DNA of 64,000 nucleotides from Defluviimonas aquaemixtae (GCF_900302475.1 NZ_OMOQ01000004.1:1-64000), one strand, 5' to 3'. Positions 7,690-16,718 are shown, counted from the first letter of the stretch. Translations and numbers: made by a program. The notes: generated by a model not told the origin, from the letters alone.

Positions 7690-8121
7690 ATGGACGACCT
7701 CGACCGCTCGATCCTGGGATATCTCGGCTCCGACGCCCGAATGTCGGTGGCCACGCTCGCTCGGCGACTGAAGGTCGCGCGCTCCACCATTCAAGCCCGG
7801 CTTGAACGGCTCGAGACGTCGGGCGTGATTGCGGGCTACACGGTCAAGCTCGGCGAGGCCGCCCGCCAAAGCCGCATCCGCGCCGCGGTGCTTCTCACGA
7901 TCGAGCCGCGCGCGCAGGCGAACGTGCTGACCCGGCTCAAGGCGATTCCTGAAGTGGAGCGCATCCACACCACCTCGGGCCGCGTCGATTTCCTGCTGCA
8001 AGTCGCCGCTCCGACGACCGCAGTGCTCGACACCGTGCTCGACCAGATCGGCGAGATGACGGGCGTGAAAAGTTCCGAAAGCCTCATCCATCTCTCGACC
8101 AAGCTCGACCGCGCGGTCTGA
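7690..8121 (+). CDS. Lrp/AsnC-family transcriptional regulator
   Basis: A 143-residue protein: N-terminal AsnC-type helix-turn-helix (DDLDRSILGYLGSDARMSVA, then LARRLKVARSTIQARLERLE) and a C-terminal RAM ligand-binding domain ending ESLIHLSTKLDRAV. The ATG at 7690 gives the standard family N-terminus. Its divergent position suggests that it controls ornithine decarboxylase, perhaps sensing ornithine, arginine or lysine. That target is inferred from position. Confidence 0.88.
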   Translation: MDDLDRSILGYLGSDARMSVATLARRLKVARSTIQARLERLETSGVIAGYTVKLGEAARQSRIRAAVLLTIEPRAQANVLTRLKAIPEVERIHTTSGRVDFLLQVAAPTTAVLDTVLDQIGEMTGVKSSESLIHLSTKLDRAV

Positions 8122-8223
8122 TACCCTTGCCTTCGGCCGCCACGCGGCGCAGGCTTGTCCGCGCACGATCCGGACCGGATATCGCTGGTTCGGCGCTGGT
8201 AGACACCGACACGGAGGACGAAC

Positions 8224-8991
8224 ATGGCCAAGGCGAAACGGGGCAAGCCCTGCTGGTACGAGCTTTCCACGACCGATCCCGATGGGGCCGCAAGCTTTTA
8301 CGGGCGCGTGCTCGGCTGGCAAGTCGCCGATGCCGGGATGCCGGGCTTCGACTACCGTATCGCCAAATCCGGCGACGACATGGTCGCGGGCATGATGGCA
8401 CCGCAGGGCCAGAACACCGAGCCGCTCTGGATGGTCTACGCGACGGTCACAGATTGCGACAAAGCCGCAAAGGCCATCGCGAAGGCGGGCGGCGCGGTCC
8501 GTCAGGAACCGACCGACATCCCCGATACCGGCCGCTTCGCCATCGTCGCCGACCCCCAGGGCGCGGCGATTGGGATTCTCCAACCGCTCGAAGACGACAG
8601 CAATGCGTTTGACCAGGATAAGCCCGGTCACGCCCAATGGCAGGAGTTGATGACCTCGGATCCGAAAGCGGCGATGGAATTCTACGGAAAGCATTTCGGC
8701 TGGAAGCCCGCCGACAGCATGGATATGGGCCCCGGCGGCAGCTACGACATGTTCCGCCACGGCAAGACCGATATCGGCGGCATGATGAAACAGGCGCCCG
8801 GCATGCCGGGACCGAAGCGGCCCTTCTGGCTCCCGTATTTCGGCACCGATGGCATCGAAGCCGCCATCGGGCGCACGAACGAAGCGGGCGGCAAGGTCAT
8901 TCACGGCCCGATGGAGATTCCCGGCGGCGCCTTCATCATGGTCGGAAACGACCCACAGGGTGCGCTTTTCGCGCTCGTCGGGCCGAAGTGA
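8224..8991 (+). CDS. Two-domain VOC (glyoxalase-like) family protein
   Basis: 255 residues built from two similar VOC modules: about 8-125 (PCWYELSTTDPDGAASFYGRVLGW) and about 138-253 (AQWQELMTSDPKAAMEFYGKHFGW), each followed by a GGxxxxP-type strand and ending AIVADPQGAAIGI / IMVGNDPQGALFAL. VOC pairs like this are common in alphaproteobacteria and mostly uncharacterised; members bind metal and act as dioxygenases, lyases or resistance proteins. It lies convergent with the LysR gene, with a 4-bp gap. Confidence 0.82.
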   Translation: MAKAKRGKPCWYELSTTDPDGAASFYGRVLGWQVADAGMPGFDYRIAKSGDDMVAGMMAPQGQNTEPLWMVYATVTDCDKAAKAIAKAGGAVRQEPTDIPDTGRFAIVADPQGAAIGILQPLEDDSNAFDQDKPGHAQWQELMTSDPKAAMEFYGKHFGWKPADSMDMGPGGSYDMFRHGKTDIGGMMKQAPGMPGPKRPFWLPYFGTDGIEAAIGRTNEAGGKVIHGPMEIPGGAFIMVGNDPQGALFALVGPK

Positions 8992-8995
8992 CGCT

Positions 8996-9901
8996 TCAGC
9001 CGCGAGCGATCGTGGCGCAGCTTTCCAACAGCCAGTCGCGGAAGACCCGCGCGGGGCGGCGGAGCGTCGCCGCCTCCGGGTAGACGAGGTGGTAGTGCTC
9101 CAGCCCCGGCACCGACACCCCGGGCAGGCAGGGCACCAGCCCCTGCGCCGCGACGACCGGGTTGCTCGCCGGCGCGCGCGCCAGCGCGATGCCTGCACCG
9201 CTCCCGGCCAGGGCTGCCGCCATGACGGTGGAATCGACCATCACGAACCGCGCACCCGCGCCCAGCATCTTCAGATGCGAGAAGACATGCGGCCACCCCG
9301 CGCGATGGGTCGCAACCTCCAGAAGCGGATGGGCCAGAAGATCGGCGGGCGTCCCGATCCTTTCGGCGATGTCGGGCCGGGCGACGGGATACAGCACCTC
9401 GCCGATCAGCCGGTCATGCGCCGGGCCGTGGGCCGAAGGCGCGCCGAACACGATCTTCAGATCGGCGAAGGCATGGGCGAAGTCCTCCGTCGCGTTACCG
9501 GTCGTCAGGTTCAGTGCGATGTCCGGGTGGCGCGCGGTGAAATCGCCATAAAGCGGCGCGAGAATTCCCTGAGCGAAGATCAGCACCGCCTGCACATAAA
9601 GCCGCTCCTCCCGGGCCCGCCCGAACAATCCTTGTGTCGAGCTTTCGAGTGACACCAGCGACATCTGCACCGACGGAAGATATGCCCGCCCGGCCTCTGT
9701 AAGGCGGACCGCGTGAGCGTGGCGGATGAAAAGCGGCATCCCCAGATGGCCCTCAAGCGCCTTGACCTGCTGGCTTACCGCCGGTGCCGACATGTTCAAC
9801 TCCGCCGCCGCCCGCGCGAAACTTTCCGTCCGCGCCGCCGCCTCGAAGACGCGCAGCCAGTTGAGCGAGGGGATGCGGGGGCGCTCCATGCCTCCGAGCA
9901 T
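8996..9901 (-). CDS. LysR-family transcriptional regulator of the PhyH/HD oxygenase pair
   Basis: 301 residues: winged helix (WLRVFEAAARTESFARAAAELNMSAPAVSQQVKALE), then a PBP2-type effector domain with an APLYGDFTARHPDIALNL strand. It is GcvA-like and related to the regulator at 3530-4456. It is divergent from the PhyH gene and so is the natural candidate to control the two oxygenases. The ATG at 9901 is the edge of a perfect dyad at 9900-9914; an alternative ATG at 9889 gives MERPRIPSL but has GGAGG too close to serve as a ribosome site. Confidence 0.88.
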   Translation of the reverse strand: MLGGMERPRIPSLNWLRVFEAAARTESFARAAAELNMSAPAVSQQVKALEGHLGMPLFIRHAHAVRLTEAGRAYLPSVQMSLVSLESSTQGLFGRAREERLYVQAVLIFAQGILAPLYGDFTARHPDIALNLTTGNATEDFAHAFADLKIVFGAPSAHGPAHDRLIGEVLYPVARPDIAERIGTPADLLAHPLLEVATHRAGWPHVFSHLKMLGAGARFVMVDSTVMAAALAGSGAGIALARAPASNPVVAAQGLVPCLPGVSVPGLEHYHLVYPEAATLRRPARVFRDWLLESCATIARG

Positions 9902-9914
9902 AAGTTCAACTTAT
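9900..9914. promoter_or_regulatory. LysR-type operator dyad ATAAGT-N3-ACTTAT
   Basis: A perfect dyad with spacer TCA, the same arms as at 4455-4469 and again ending in the ATG of a LysR gene. It lies about 80 bp upstream of the PhyH start at 9995, in the divergent promoter region. Confidence 0.55.
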
Positions 9915-9994
9915 TCTCAGCGGCAAGAGATACCGTTCTGACCCCGAACGCACACGCGCTAACGTCGCCACTAAGCGACGAACGGGAGACCAAC

Positions 9995-10876
9995 ATGTGC
10001 ATGCCTTTGATCGACGGCCGGCTTTCAGAAACCGAAAAGGCGAAATACTGGGAGGATGGCTATCTCTTCCCAATCCAGGCGATCCCGCCGGAAAAAGCCC
10101 GCGCCTGGCGGTCCGAACTCGAACAAATCGAACATGATTGGCTCGATGCCGGCCTGCCCTTGCCGCTCAACACCTACAAACGCGTCAACGCCAACTGCGT
10201 GATGCCGCTTGCGCATCGAATCGGCGCCGACCCCGCGATCCTCGACATCGTCGAAGGCATCCTCGGGCCGGACCTCCTGATTTACGGCGTGGAATTCTTC
10301 ATTAAGGAACCGCACACGAAGCACAAGGTCTCCATGCATCAGGACCTCACCTATTGGGGGCTCGGCGCGATCGACGGCTTGGTGACGATGTGGCTCGCGC
10401 TGTCGCCCTCGACCCGCGCCTCGGGCTGCATGGAGTTCGTGAAGGGCTCGCACCTCAACCCGATCCTGCCGCACGAGGACACCTTCGCCGCGGACAACCT
10501 CCTCTCGCGCGGCCAAGAAATCAAGGTCGACGTCGCGTCCGAAGACCGCGCGCCGATCGAACTGATGCCCGGCCAGATCAGCCTGCATCACGGGCTGACG
10601 ATCCACGGCTCCGGCCCCAATGCGTCGGACGACCGCCGGATCGGCGCGGTGGTGCGCTATGTGACGCCGGAAATCGCCCAGCTAGTCGGGGAAAAGGACT
10701 ACGCGATGCTCGCCCGGGGCGCCGACCGGACGGGCAACTTCATTAACTTCTGCCCGCCCACCGCGAATTTCACGCCCCAAAGCCTTGCGCTTTACGATGA
10801 AATCCGCTCCGCTCAGGCCAAATTCCTGATGAAGGGCACGACGAACGCAAACGGGCTCTACGCGGAGGCGCGCTGA
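9995..10876 (+). CDS. PhyH-family Fe(II)/2-oxoglutarate dioxygenase (PhnY-like candidate)
   Basis: A 293-residue phytanoyl-CoA dioxygenase-family enzyme. The facial triad is visible: His115 and Asp117 in VSMHQDLTYWG and a distal His204 in LTIHGSGPN. Arg214/215 in DDRRIG would bind 2-oxoglutarate. The ATG at 9995 follows GGGAG; frame upstream lies within the LysR gene. The gene is followed with 1-nt overlap by an HD-domain oxygenase-like gene, the same order as PhnY/PhnZ, where the first enzyme hydroxylates an organophosphonate alpha carbon and the second cleaves the C-P bond. The substrate here is not known. Confidence 0.85.
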   Translation: MCMPLIDGRLSETEKAKYWEDGYLFPIQAIPPEKARAWRSELEQIEHDWLDAGLPLPLNTYKRVNANCVMPLAHRIGADPAILDIVEGILGPDLLIYGVEFFIKEPHTKHKVSMHQDLTYWGLGAIDGLVTMWLALSPSTRASGCMEFVKGSHLNPILPHEDTFAADNLLSRGQEIKVDVASEDRAPIELMPGQISLHHGLTIHGSGPNASDDRRIGAVVRYVTPEIAQLVGEKDYAMLARGADRTGNFINFCPPTANFTPQSLALYDEIRSAQAKFLMKGTTNANGLYAEAR

Positions 10877-11490
10877 TGGAGAAGGTCAACTTCAAACAGA
10901 TGAAGGACGGTACGAGGGAGGAATACGAATTCCTCACCGCGCACGAGATCGATCATACGAAGCACACCGCCGACCGGCTCCTGGCTGCGCTCGTCGACCT
11001 CGACAAGTCACTTTCGGGCTACCAGATTACCCGCCTCGGCCACTCGGTCCAGTCCGCCACCCGCGCCTGGCGCGACGGGGCGGACATCGACTGGGTCGTC
11101 TCGGCGCTGCTGCACGACATCGGCGACATCTACGCGCCCTACAACCATGACGAATACGCCGCGACGATCCTGAAGCCTTTCGTCCGCGAGCAATGCACCT
11201 GGGTCGTCCAGACCCATGGCGACTTCCAGATGCTCTATTACGGCCACCACGTCGGCGGCGACCAGCACAAGCGCGACCGCCACCGCGGCAACCCCTATTT
11301 CGACGACTGCGCCGAATTCTGCGAACGCTGGGACCAGGCTTCATTCGACCCCGACCACGACGACCTGCCGCTCAATTTCTTCGCCCCGATGGTGCGCGAG
11401 GTCTTCGACCGCAAGCCCTACGATCCGGCAGTCATCCGGCCTGACCAACGCGAGCCGCTGACGAACGAAACGGCCGCCGCCACCCGTTAG
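10876..11490 (+). CDS. HD-domain protein, candidate mixed-valent di-iron oxygenase (PhnZ/TmpB-like)
   Basis: A 204-residue HD-domain protein. Candidate metal ligands are His56 (RLGHSVQSATRA), His80-Asp81 (LLHDIGDIYAPYNH), His91, His114 (VVQTHGDF) and an Asp near 153 (ERWDQ). The N-terminal DGTREEY motif has a Tyr (17) where PhnZ/TmpB-type oxygenases have a Tyr involved in substrate-dependent opening of the iron site. Such proteins are widely misannotated as phosphohydrolases. The one-nucleotide overlap with the PhyH gene implies a coupled pair. The family resemblance is clear; oxygenase activity and phosphonate substrate are inferred. Confidence 0.75.
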   Translation: MEKVNFKQMKDGTREEYEFLTAHEIDHTKHTADRLLAALVDLDKSLSGYQITRLGHSVQSATRAWRDGADIDWVVSALLHDIGDIYAPYNHDEYAATILKPFVREQCTWVVQTHGDFQMLYYGHHVGGDQHKRDRHRGNPYFDDCAEFCERWDQASFDPDHDDLPLNFFAPMVREVFDRKPYDPAVIRPDQREPLTNETAAATR

Positions 11491-11548
11491 CAGCCGGCAT
11501 TGGCGCTGCCCCGGCGCGTTGCTAAGATGCGGCGCCCGGAGGTCGCCC

Positions 11549-12412
11549 GTGTCCGACATTCTCCTCATCTACGAAGTGCCGATCCGGCTCGCGGCCTTCC
11601 TCGCCGCGCTCGCCGCCATGGCGCTCTGGGAACTCTCCGCCCCTCGCCGCCGCGTCGAGATCCCGCGCGTCCTCCGGTGGTCCAACAACCTCGCCCTCGT
11701 CGTGATCGACGCCGCGCTCGTCCGGCTCGCCTTCCCGGTCCTCACGGTCGGCGTCGCCGTCATTGCGGAGGATCGCGGCTGGGGCCTGTTGAACGCCGTC
11801 GTCGTTCCCGGCTGGATTGCCGTCATTGTCGCCTTCCTTGCCCTCGACTTCGCGATCTACCTCCAACACGTCCTTTTTCATGCCGTTCCAGCGCTTTGGC
11901 GGCTCCACCGGATGCACCATGCCGATCTGGAATTCGACCTGACGACCGGCGTCCGCTTCCACCCCGTCGAAGTGCTCCTGTCGATGGGCCTGAAGCTGGG
12001 GATCGTGGCCGCCCTCGGCGCCCCCGCCGTCGCCGTCCTGATGTTCGAGGTCCTCTTGAACGCCACATCTATCTTCAACCATTCGAACATCGACCTGCCG
12101 CGCCGCATCGACGCCATCCTGCGCCTCTTCGTCGTGACCCCGGACATGCACCGCGTCCATCACTCGGTGCACCCGTCCGAAACCAACACGAACTTCGGCT
12201 TCAACCTACCGTGGTGGGACCGCCTGCTCGGCACCTACCGCGCCCAGCCCCGCGACGGGCACCTCGGCATGACGATCGGAATCGAACAATTCCGGACGCT
12301 CCGCGACCTCTGGCTCGACCGGATGCTCCTGCAACCGTTGCGCGGCGCGGCCGGGAACCGTTTCTTCAACAGCGGGGCGCGCGGCGACCCCGAAGACGCG
12401 GACGAAATCTGA
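11549..12412 (+). CDS. Sterol desaturase / fatty-acid hydroxylase superfamily membrane protein
   Basis: About 287 residues with several hydrophobic helices at the N-terminus and the di-iron histidine motifs of the superfamily in order: HVLFH, HRMHH, HSN and HRVHH. Related bacterial enzymes hydroxylate or desaturate lipids or carotenoids in the membrane. I start at the GTG at 11549, which follows GGAGG with good spacing. It is downstream of the oxygenase pair in the same direction, 58 bp away, but I see no functional link. The substrate is unknown. Confidence 0.85.
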   Translation: MSDILLIYEVPIRLAAFLAALAAMALWELSAPRRRVEIPRVLRWSNNLALVVIDAALVRLAFPVLTVGVAVIAEDRGWGLLNAVVVPGWIAVIVAFLALDFAIYLQHVLFHAVPALWRLHRMHHADLEFDLTTGVRFHPVEVLLSMGLKLGIVAALGAPAVAVLMFEVLLNATSIFNHSNIDLPRRIDAILRLFVVTPDMHRVHHSVHPSETNTNFGFNLPWWDRLLGTYRAQPRDGHLGMTIGIEQFRTLRDLWLDRMLLQPLRGAAGNRFFNSGARGDPEDADEI

Positions 12413-12433
12413 GCCGTGCCCGCAAGTCGGCGA

Positions 12434-13405
12434 TCAGCCGAGCAGCCCGAGCCGCCGGAACAGCCAGATCTGGAACAGGCAGACCACACCCAGAAGCCCG
12501 CAAACGGCCCAGAACGCCCAAGGCACACTTGATCCGGGAATACCTCCCACGTTGATGCCTAGAAGCCCCGTCAACAGCCCCAGCGGCAGGAAAATCGCCG
12601 CCACGACCGATAGGACCAGCATCTGCCGGTTCATCGCCTCGGCCCGGATGTCCACGACCTGGTCGCGCACCACCTGCGCGCGGTCGCGGATCGCGTCCAG
12701 CTCCTCCGCAAGCCGCGTCACCCGCTCTGTCGCCTCGCGCAAACGGCTCCTGTCGCGCTGGCTGAGCCAGTCGAGCTCCTCGATCTCGAGCGTGCTCAGG
12801 GCATCCCTTTGGGGGAACATGAACCGCCTGAGGACAGACGACACCCGCCTGACATCGGCGAGCTCGCGCCTCAGCTCCGGCCCCACCTCCGACGACACCT
12901 GATCCTCCAGATCGTCGAGCCGCTCGTTCAGCGCAGCTACGACAGGCTCGGCCCGGTCGGCGAGCCTCAATGCGATCCGCGCGATCAGGTCGCCAGGCGT
13001 CGCCGGACCGTGGCCGCTCCGAAGTCCCGCGATCACGTCGCCGACGCCCGCGAGTTCGCGGCGCTGGGTGGAGATCATGCGCCCCGGCAACAGGCACAGC
13101 CTGAGCGAGACCATGTCCTCCGGCTCCGCGCCGGGGTTGAGGTTCACGCCGCGCAAGTTGATGAGCGCCATGTCACCATGGAGCGTGCAGCGCGGCCGCG
13201 TCTCTTCGGCGGTCAGCGCCGCCCGCGCGATCGGATCAAGCCCCGCCGCGTCGAGCCAGGCGAGCCCCGCCGCGCTGCCAAAATTCACATGGACCCAGAC
13301 AAAGCCGCCTTCGGGCGACGTCAAGTCCGCCAGCTTGCGGTCCGTCACCTCGACCGGTGCCACGCCCCCTGCCCCGTCCATCGAAAAGGCCGTGAGTTCC
13401 GCCAT
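12434..13405 (-). CDS. CorA-family divalent cation transporter, ZntB-like
   Basis: 323 residues: a large soluble N-terminal domain with a long helix rich in charged residues (about 160-255) and two C-terminal transmembrane helices separated by the signature loop GLLGINVGGIPG. The GIN variant of the CorA GMN motif is typical of ZntB, a zinc transporter. Length and topology fit the family. It is convergent with the sterol-desaturase gene. Assignment to zinc rather than magnesium rests on the motif and general resemblance. Confidence 0.82.
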   Translation of the reverse strand: MAELTAFSMDGAGGVAPVEVTDRKLADLTSPEGGFVWVHVNFGSAAGLAWLDAAGLDPIARAALTAEETRPRCTLHGDMALINLRGVNLNPGAEPEDMVSLRLCLLPGRMISTQRRELAGVGDVIAGLRSGHGPATPGDLIARIALRLADRAEPVVAALNERLDDLEDQVSSEVGPELRRELADVRRVSSVLRRFMFPQRDALSTLEIEELDWLSQRDRSRLREATERVTRLAEELDAIRDRAQVVRDQVVDIRAEAMNRQMLVLSVVAAIFLPLGLLTGLLGINVGGIPGSSVPWAFWAVCGLLGVVCLFQIWLFRRLGLLG

Positions 13406-13661
13406 GCATTGCGCCTCCCTTGCTCGTCACTGGCGCCAAATTGCGCGGTCGCACCGACATTGTCACCGGCTTTCGGCTTCATTGGGCCCGCTCAGGCGCT
13501 TGGTGTAACGTTTCCATGCAAACACAGGTCATCTCGGCCCGGACACACGCGAAGACCCCGGGGCATGATCTGGATCAGGTCAGGTTCCTCGTAAACATGC
13601 TTTGATGCTGTCCAGTCGGAAACGGTGATTGGCACCGGCTTCGAGCTGAAGGGAGATCGCG

Positions 13662-14012
13662 GTGAACGCATTCAGGCGAAGGTTTTCGGCCGCATTCGTC
13701 GCTCTTTTGTCGCTCCCGGGCAGCGCATTGGCGCAAGTCCGGGAGCGCAGTGACGAATTTCATGGTCACGTGTGGGGAGACGGGCATATGTGGGGTAGCG
13801 GCTACGGCATGGGCTACGGGTTGTTCGGCGGACTGATGATGGTGCTCTTTTGGGTGATCCTCCTCGCGCTCGTCGTGATCGCCGTGCGCTGGTGGATGGA
13901 TCAGGGCGCGGGCAAGCGGTCGTCGGCACTTGATATTCTGCAGGAACGCCTCGCGAAGGGCGAGATCGATCCCAAGGAATACGCCGAACGCAAGAAGGCA
14001 CTGGAAAGCTAG
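13662..14012 (+). CDS. SHOCT-domain small membrane protein
   Basis: A 116-residue protein with a signal-like N-terminus (residues 1-24, ending SALA), a His/Gly/Met-rich stretch (HGHVWGDGHMWGSGYGMGYG), one transmembrane helix near 58-80, and a C-terminal SHOCT motif (LDILQERLAKGEIDPKEYAERK). The GTG at 13662 follows GGGAG. The His/Met-rich segment could bind a metal such as copper, but nothing nearby confirms this. SHOCT domains are thought to mediate oligomerisation. Confidence 0.75.
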   Translation: MNAFRRRFSAAFVALLSLPGSALAQVRERSDEFHGHVWGDGHMWGSGYGMGYGLFGGLMMVLFWVILLALVVIAVRWWMDQGAGKRSSALDILQERLAKGEIDPKEYAERKKALES

Positions 14013-14106
14013 GCCTCCCGCAGCCGCCGGGCTTAGGCATCGTCAATGGCCGCTTCGACAAGCCAGGCGGTTGGGAGTGGATTCGCCGCCCGGCCGTCGA
14101 AGACAT

Positions 14107-14133
14107 CCCCGGCCCGGCAGAGCCAGGCCGGGG
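14107..14133. terminator. Possible bidirectional hairpin between convergent genes
   Basis: CCCCGGCC at 14107-14114 pairs with GGCCGGGG at 14126-14133 (8 bp, 11-nt loop) between the convergent SHOCT and methyltransferase genes. There is no T tract on either side, so termination is uncertain. Confidence 0.35.
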
Positions 14134-14149
14134 GCATCGCTCTCTGTGC

Positions 14150-14968
14150 TCACTTACGGATGCGCACCTCGGCATAGGTCGAAGGCACGACGAATCCGTC
14201 CCGGCCGGCGACGTTGAAGCGCGCGATCAGCGCCTCGAGATCGGACCGAAGCGCATCCCCCTTCTCGCCCAGAGCCAGGAAGGCACGGTTCAGGGGGCCG
14301 TAATAAGTGCGGAACACGTCGAGGAAATGCGCCGCGGAGCGATAGCGGAACACGAACTCCTTTTCGACGATCTGGATATCCGACACCTTGTCGCTGAACA
14401 GCTCGCGCAGCACGCCCTCGTCGCCCCAGCGGGCCGGCGACTGCACGCCCGGGGCGGGCGCAATGTGCTTGCCGAGCGTCTTGAAGACCTGCCCGATAAA
14501 GCCATCGGCGGTCCAGTTCGCCATGCCGATCGTGCCGCCCGTCCGGCAGACCCGCGCCAGCTCCGACGCCGCCATCGCCTGATCGGGCGTGAACATCACG
14601 CCGAAGGTCGACAGCACCGTGTCGAAGCTCCCGTCGGCGAACGGCAGCGCCTCGGCATCGGCGATCTGGTAGGTCACATCCAGCCTCTCGGCCTCGGCCC
14701 GCCTCCGCGACCGGTCGAGCAGCGCCTGAACATAGTCCGTCGAGGTCACCTCGCAGAACCGGCGCGCGGCGGCGAGCGTCGCGTTGCCGTTGCCAGCGGC
14801 CACATCGAGCACCTTGGTGCCGGCCCGCAGGTCGATCGCCTCGCACAGCTCCTCGCCGACGATCTGGAGCGTCGTGCCGATCACGGCATAGTCGCCCGCG
14901 CCCCAGGCGGCGCGCTGCTTTTCCTTGACGGCGGCGAGATCGACGGTGGGTGTGGTCATCGTAGTCAT
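14150..14968 (-). CDS. Class I SAM-dependent methyltransferase
   Basis: A 272-residue protein with the SAM-binding motif I VLDVAAGNGNATLAAARR, the acidic post-II residues (IADAEALPFADGSFDTVLSTFGVMF) and an RVCRTGGTIGMANW strand, as in the UbiE/Methyltransf_11 group. The substrate is unknown. It is divergent from the winged-helix/TPR regulator at 15156, with about 190 bp between starts, so the regulator may control it. The protein begins MTTMTTPTVDL, and a start at the second Met is also possible. Confidence 0.82.
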   Translation of the reverse strand: MTTMTTPTVDLAAVKEKQRAAWGAGDYAVIGTTLQIVGEELCEAIDLRAGTKVLDVAAGNGNATLAAARRFCEVTSTDYVQALLDRSRRRAEAERLDVTYQIADAEALPFADGSFDTVLSTFGVMFTPDQAMAASELARVCRTGGTIGMANWTADGFIGQVFKTLGKHIAPAPGVQSPARWGDEGVLRELFSDKVSDIQIVEKEFVFRYRSAAHFLDVFRTYYGPLNRAFLALGEKGDALRSDLEALIARFNVAGRDGFVVPSTYAEVRIRK

Positions 14969-15155
14969 GGGATTTCTCCTCCTGTGTCCCGGCCGGTCAG
15001 GGCCGGGCGCGTTCTGTTGTCATGTCGGCACCGGACACTCTGCCCGGACCGCACGTCGCCGCTCTACACCCCCGACAGGCCCGAAGCTTGTGGACTGGCT
15101 GAGGAAACGTGGCGATTATCTGGCGATGTCATCGCCGATCAGGTAGGCTCTCGCG

Positions 15156-16718
15156 GTGCTGCACCGCTTCGAGGATTTCGAACTCGATCTCGCGCGCGCC
15201 GAACTGCGGCGCGCGGGCGCGCAGGTCACGCTCGAACCGCGCGCCTTCGACCTCCTGGCACTTCTCGTCGATTGCCACGACCGCATGGTCTCCAAGGACG
15301 AAATCGTCGAGAAGGTCTGGCACGGGCGATTCATCACCGACGCCGCCATCTCGACCGGAATCAAGGCCGTGCGCCATGCGCTCGGCGACGACGGCGCATC
15401 GCAGCGGTTCGTCCGCACGCTGCGCGGACGCGGCTTCCGCTTCGTCGCGCCCGTGCGGACCGCCCTCGCCGCCGAGGCGGCCCCGGACGGCCCGTCCCCC
15501 GCGCCGCCCTCCGCGGACGCCGGTGTCGGCCGCCCGGTCCTGGCCGTTCTGCCGTTCGAGGAACTCGGCACCGCGCACCTCACGGCGACGCTCGCCGACG
15601 CGCTCCCGGCCGAGCTCATCTCGTCGCTGTCGCGGATGCGCTGGATCGGCGTGATCGCGCGCGGCTCCTCGTTCCGCTTCCGCGGCCCGTCGATCGATTT
15701 CGACGCGCTGCGCCAGAGCCTCGGCGCCGGCTACTGCCTCTCGGGAACCGTCGAGATCGCCGGCGACACGCTCTCGCTCTGGCTCGAACTGACCGACACC
15801 GCCACCCACCGCGTGATCTGGTCGGACCGGGCGACGACCCAGGTTGACGGCCTGCACGAAACCCGGACGCGCATCGTGGGCGAGGTGATGGCGGCGCTCG
15901 AGGTCCACATCCCCCTCAACGAGGCCGAAAAGGCGCGGCTCCGGACATCCGACCGCCTCGACGCCTGGGCGCTCTACCATATCGGGTTGCGGCACATGTA
16001 CCGCTTCAACCGGGCCGACAACGCGCTCGCCGCCGATCACTTCCGCCGCGCGACCGAAATGGATCCCGACTTCGCCCGCGCCTTTGCCGCGCGCTCCTTC
16101 GCGAGCTTCCAGAGCGCGTTTCTCGTCTACTCCCCCGACCGCGACCGCGACGCCTCCGAGGCGCGGCGCTTCGCCGAACGCGCGGTGGAGCTCGACCCGC
16201 TGGACCCCTTCGCCAATTACACGCTCGGGCGCGCGCACTGGCTCGACGGCAGACCCGAGGCCGGCATGGGCTGGCTCGACCGCGCCGTCGAGCTCAGCCC
16301 CAGCTTCGCCTCCGGCCACTATTCCCGCGGCTGGGTCAACGTGATCGCGGGCGATACCATGCATGCCCACGACAATGCCGGCACCGCGCTCAAGCTCAGC
16401 CCGCTCGACCCCCTGGCCTACGCGATGAACACGGTCCGCGGCCTTGCCTGCCTGGCGGAGGGCGACTTCGCGCCCGCCGCGCAATGGGCTGAACGCGGCG
16501 CGCTGTCGCCGGGTGCGCATGTCTACATCGCGGCCATCGCCTCGGCCACCCAGCGCCTCGCCGGCAACGACGCGCGCGCGGATTTCTGGGCGGCCCGGGT
16601 GGCGGCGCGAGACGACGCACCGTCGTTGGCGCAGTTCTTCGCCGTCTTCCCGTTCCGCGACGACCGGATGGTGGCGCTTCTCCGCCGCGCGCTCCCGAAG
16701 GCGGGCTTTCGCGACTGA
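15156..16718 (+). CDS. Winged-helix (OmpR-type) and TPR regulator, CadC-like but soluble
   Basis: 520 residues. Residues 1-100 form an OmpR/PhoB-type winged helix (YVxRTLRGRG-like RFVRTLRGRGFRFVAPV). Residues about 127-240 match the TolB-like / adenylate-cyclase-associated module (VLAVLPFEELG and GYCLSGTVEIAGDTLSLWLEL). Residues about 270-480 hold TPR-like helices (HFRRATEMDPDFARAFAARS, AERAVELDPLDPFANYTLGR). There is no transmembrane segment, unlike CadC. The start is GTG at 15156. It is divergent from the methyltransferase gene. The signal is unknown. Confidence 0.82.
   Translation: MLHRFEDFELDLARAELRRAGAQVTLEPRAFDLLALLVDCHDRMVSKDEIVEKVWHGRFITDAAISTGIKAVRHALGDDGASQRFVRTLRGRGFRFVAPVRTALAAEAAPDGPSPAPPSADAGVGRPVLAVLPFEELGTAHLTATLADALPAELISSLSRMRWIGVIARGSSFRFRGPSIDFDALRQSLGAGYCLSGTVEIAGDTLSLWLELTDTATHRVIWSDRATTQVDGLHETRTRIVGEVMAALEVHIPLNEAEKARLRTSDRLDAWALYHIGLRHMYRFNRADNALAADHFRRATEMDPDFARAFAARSFASFQSAFLVYSPDRDRDASEARRFAERAVELDPLDPFANYTLGRAHWLDGRPEAGMGWLDRAVELSPSFASGHYSRGWVNVIAGDTMHAHDNAGTALKLSPLDPLAYAMNTVRGLACLAEGDFAPAAQWAERGALSPGAHVYIAAIASATQRLAGNDARADFWAARVAARDDAPSLAQFFAVFPFRDDRMVALLRRALPKAGFRD

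Noticed and set aside
12434..13405. Plain magnesium CorA
   Set aside because: The signature loop reads GIN rather than GMN, and the overall sequence fits ZntB better.
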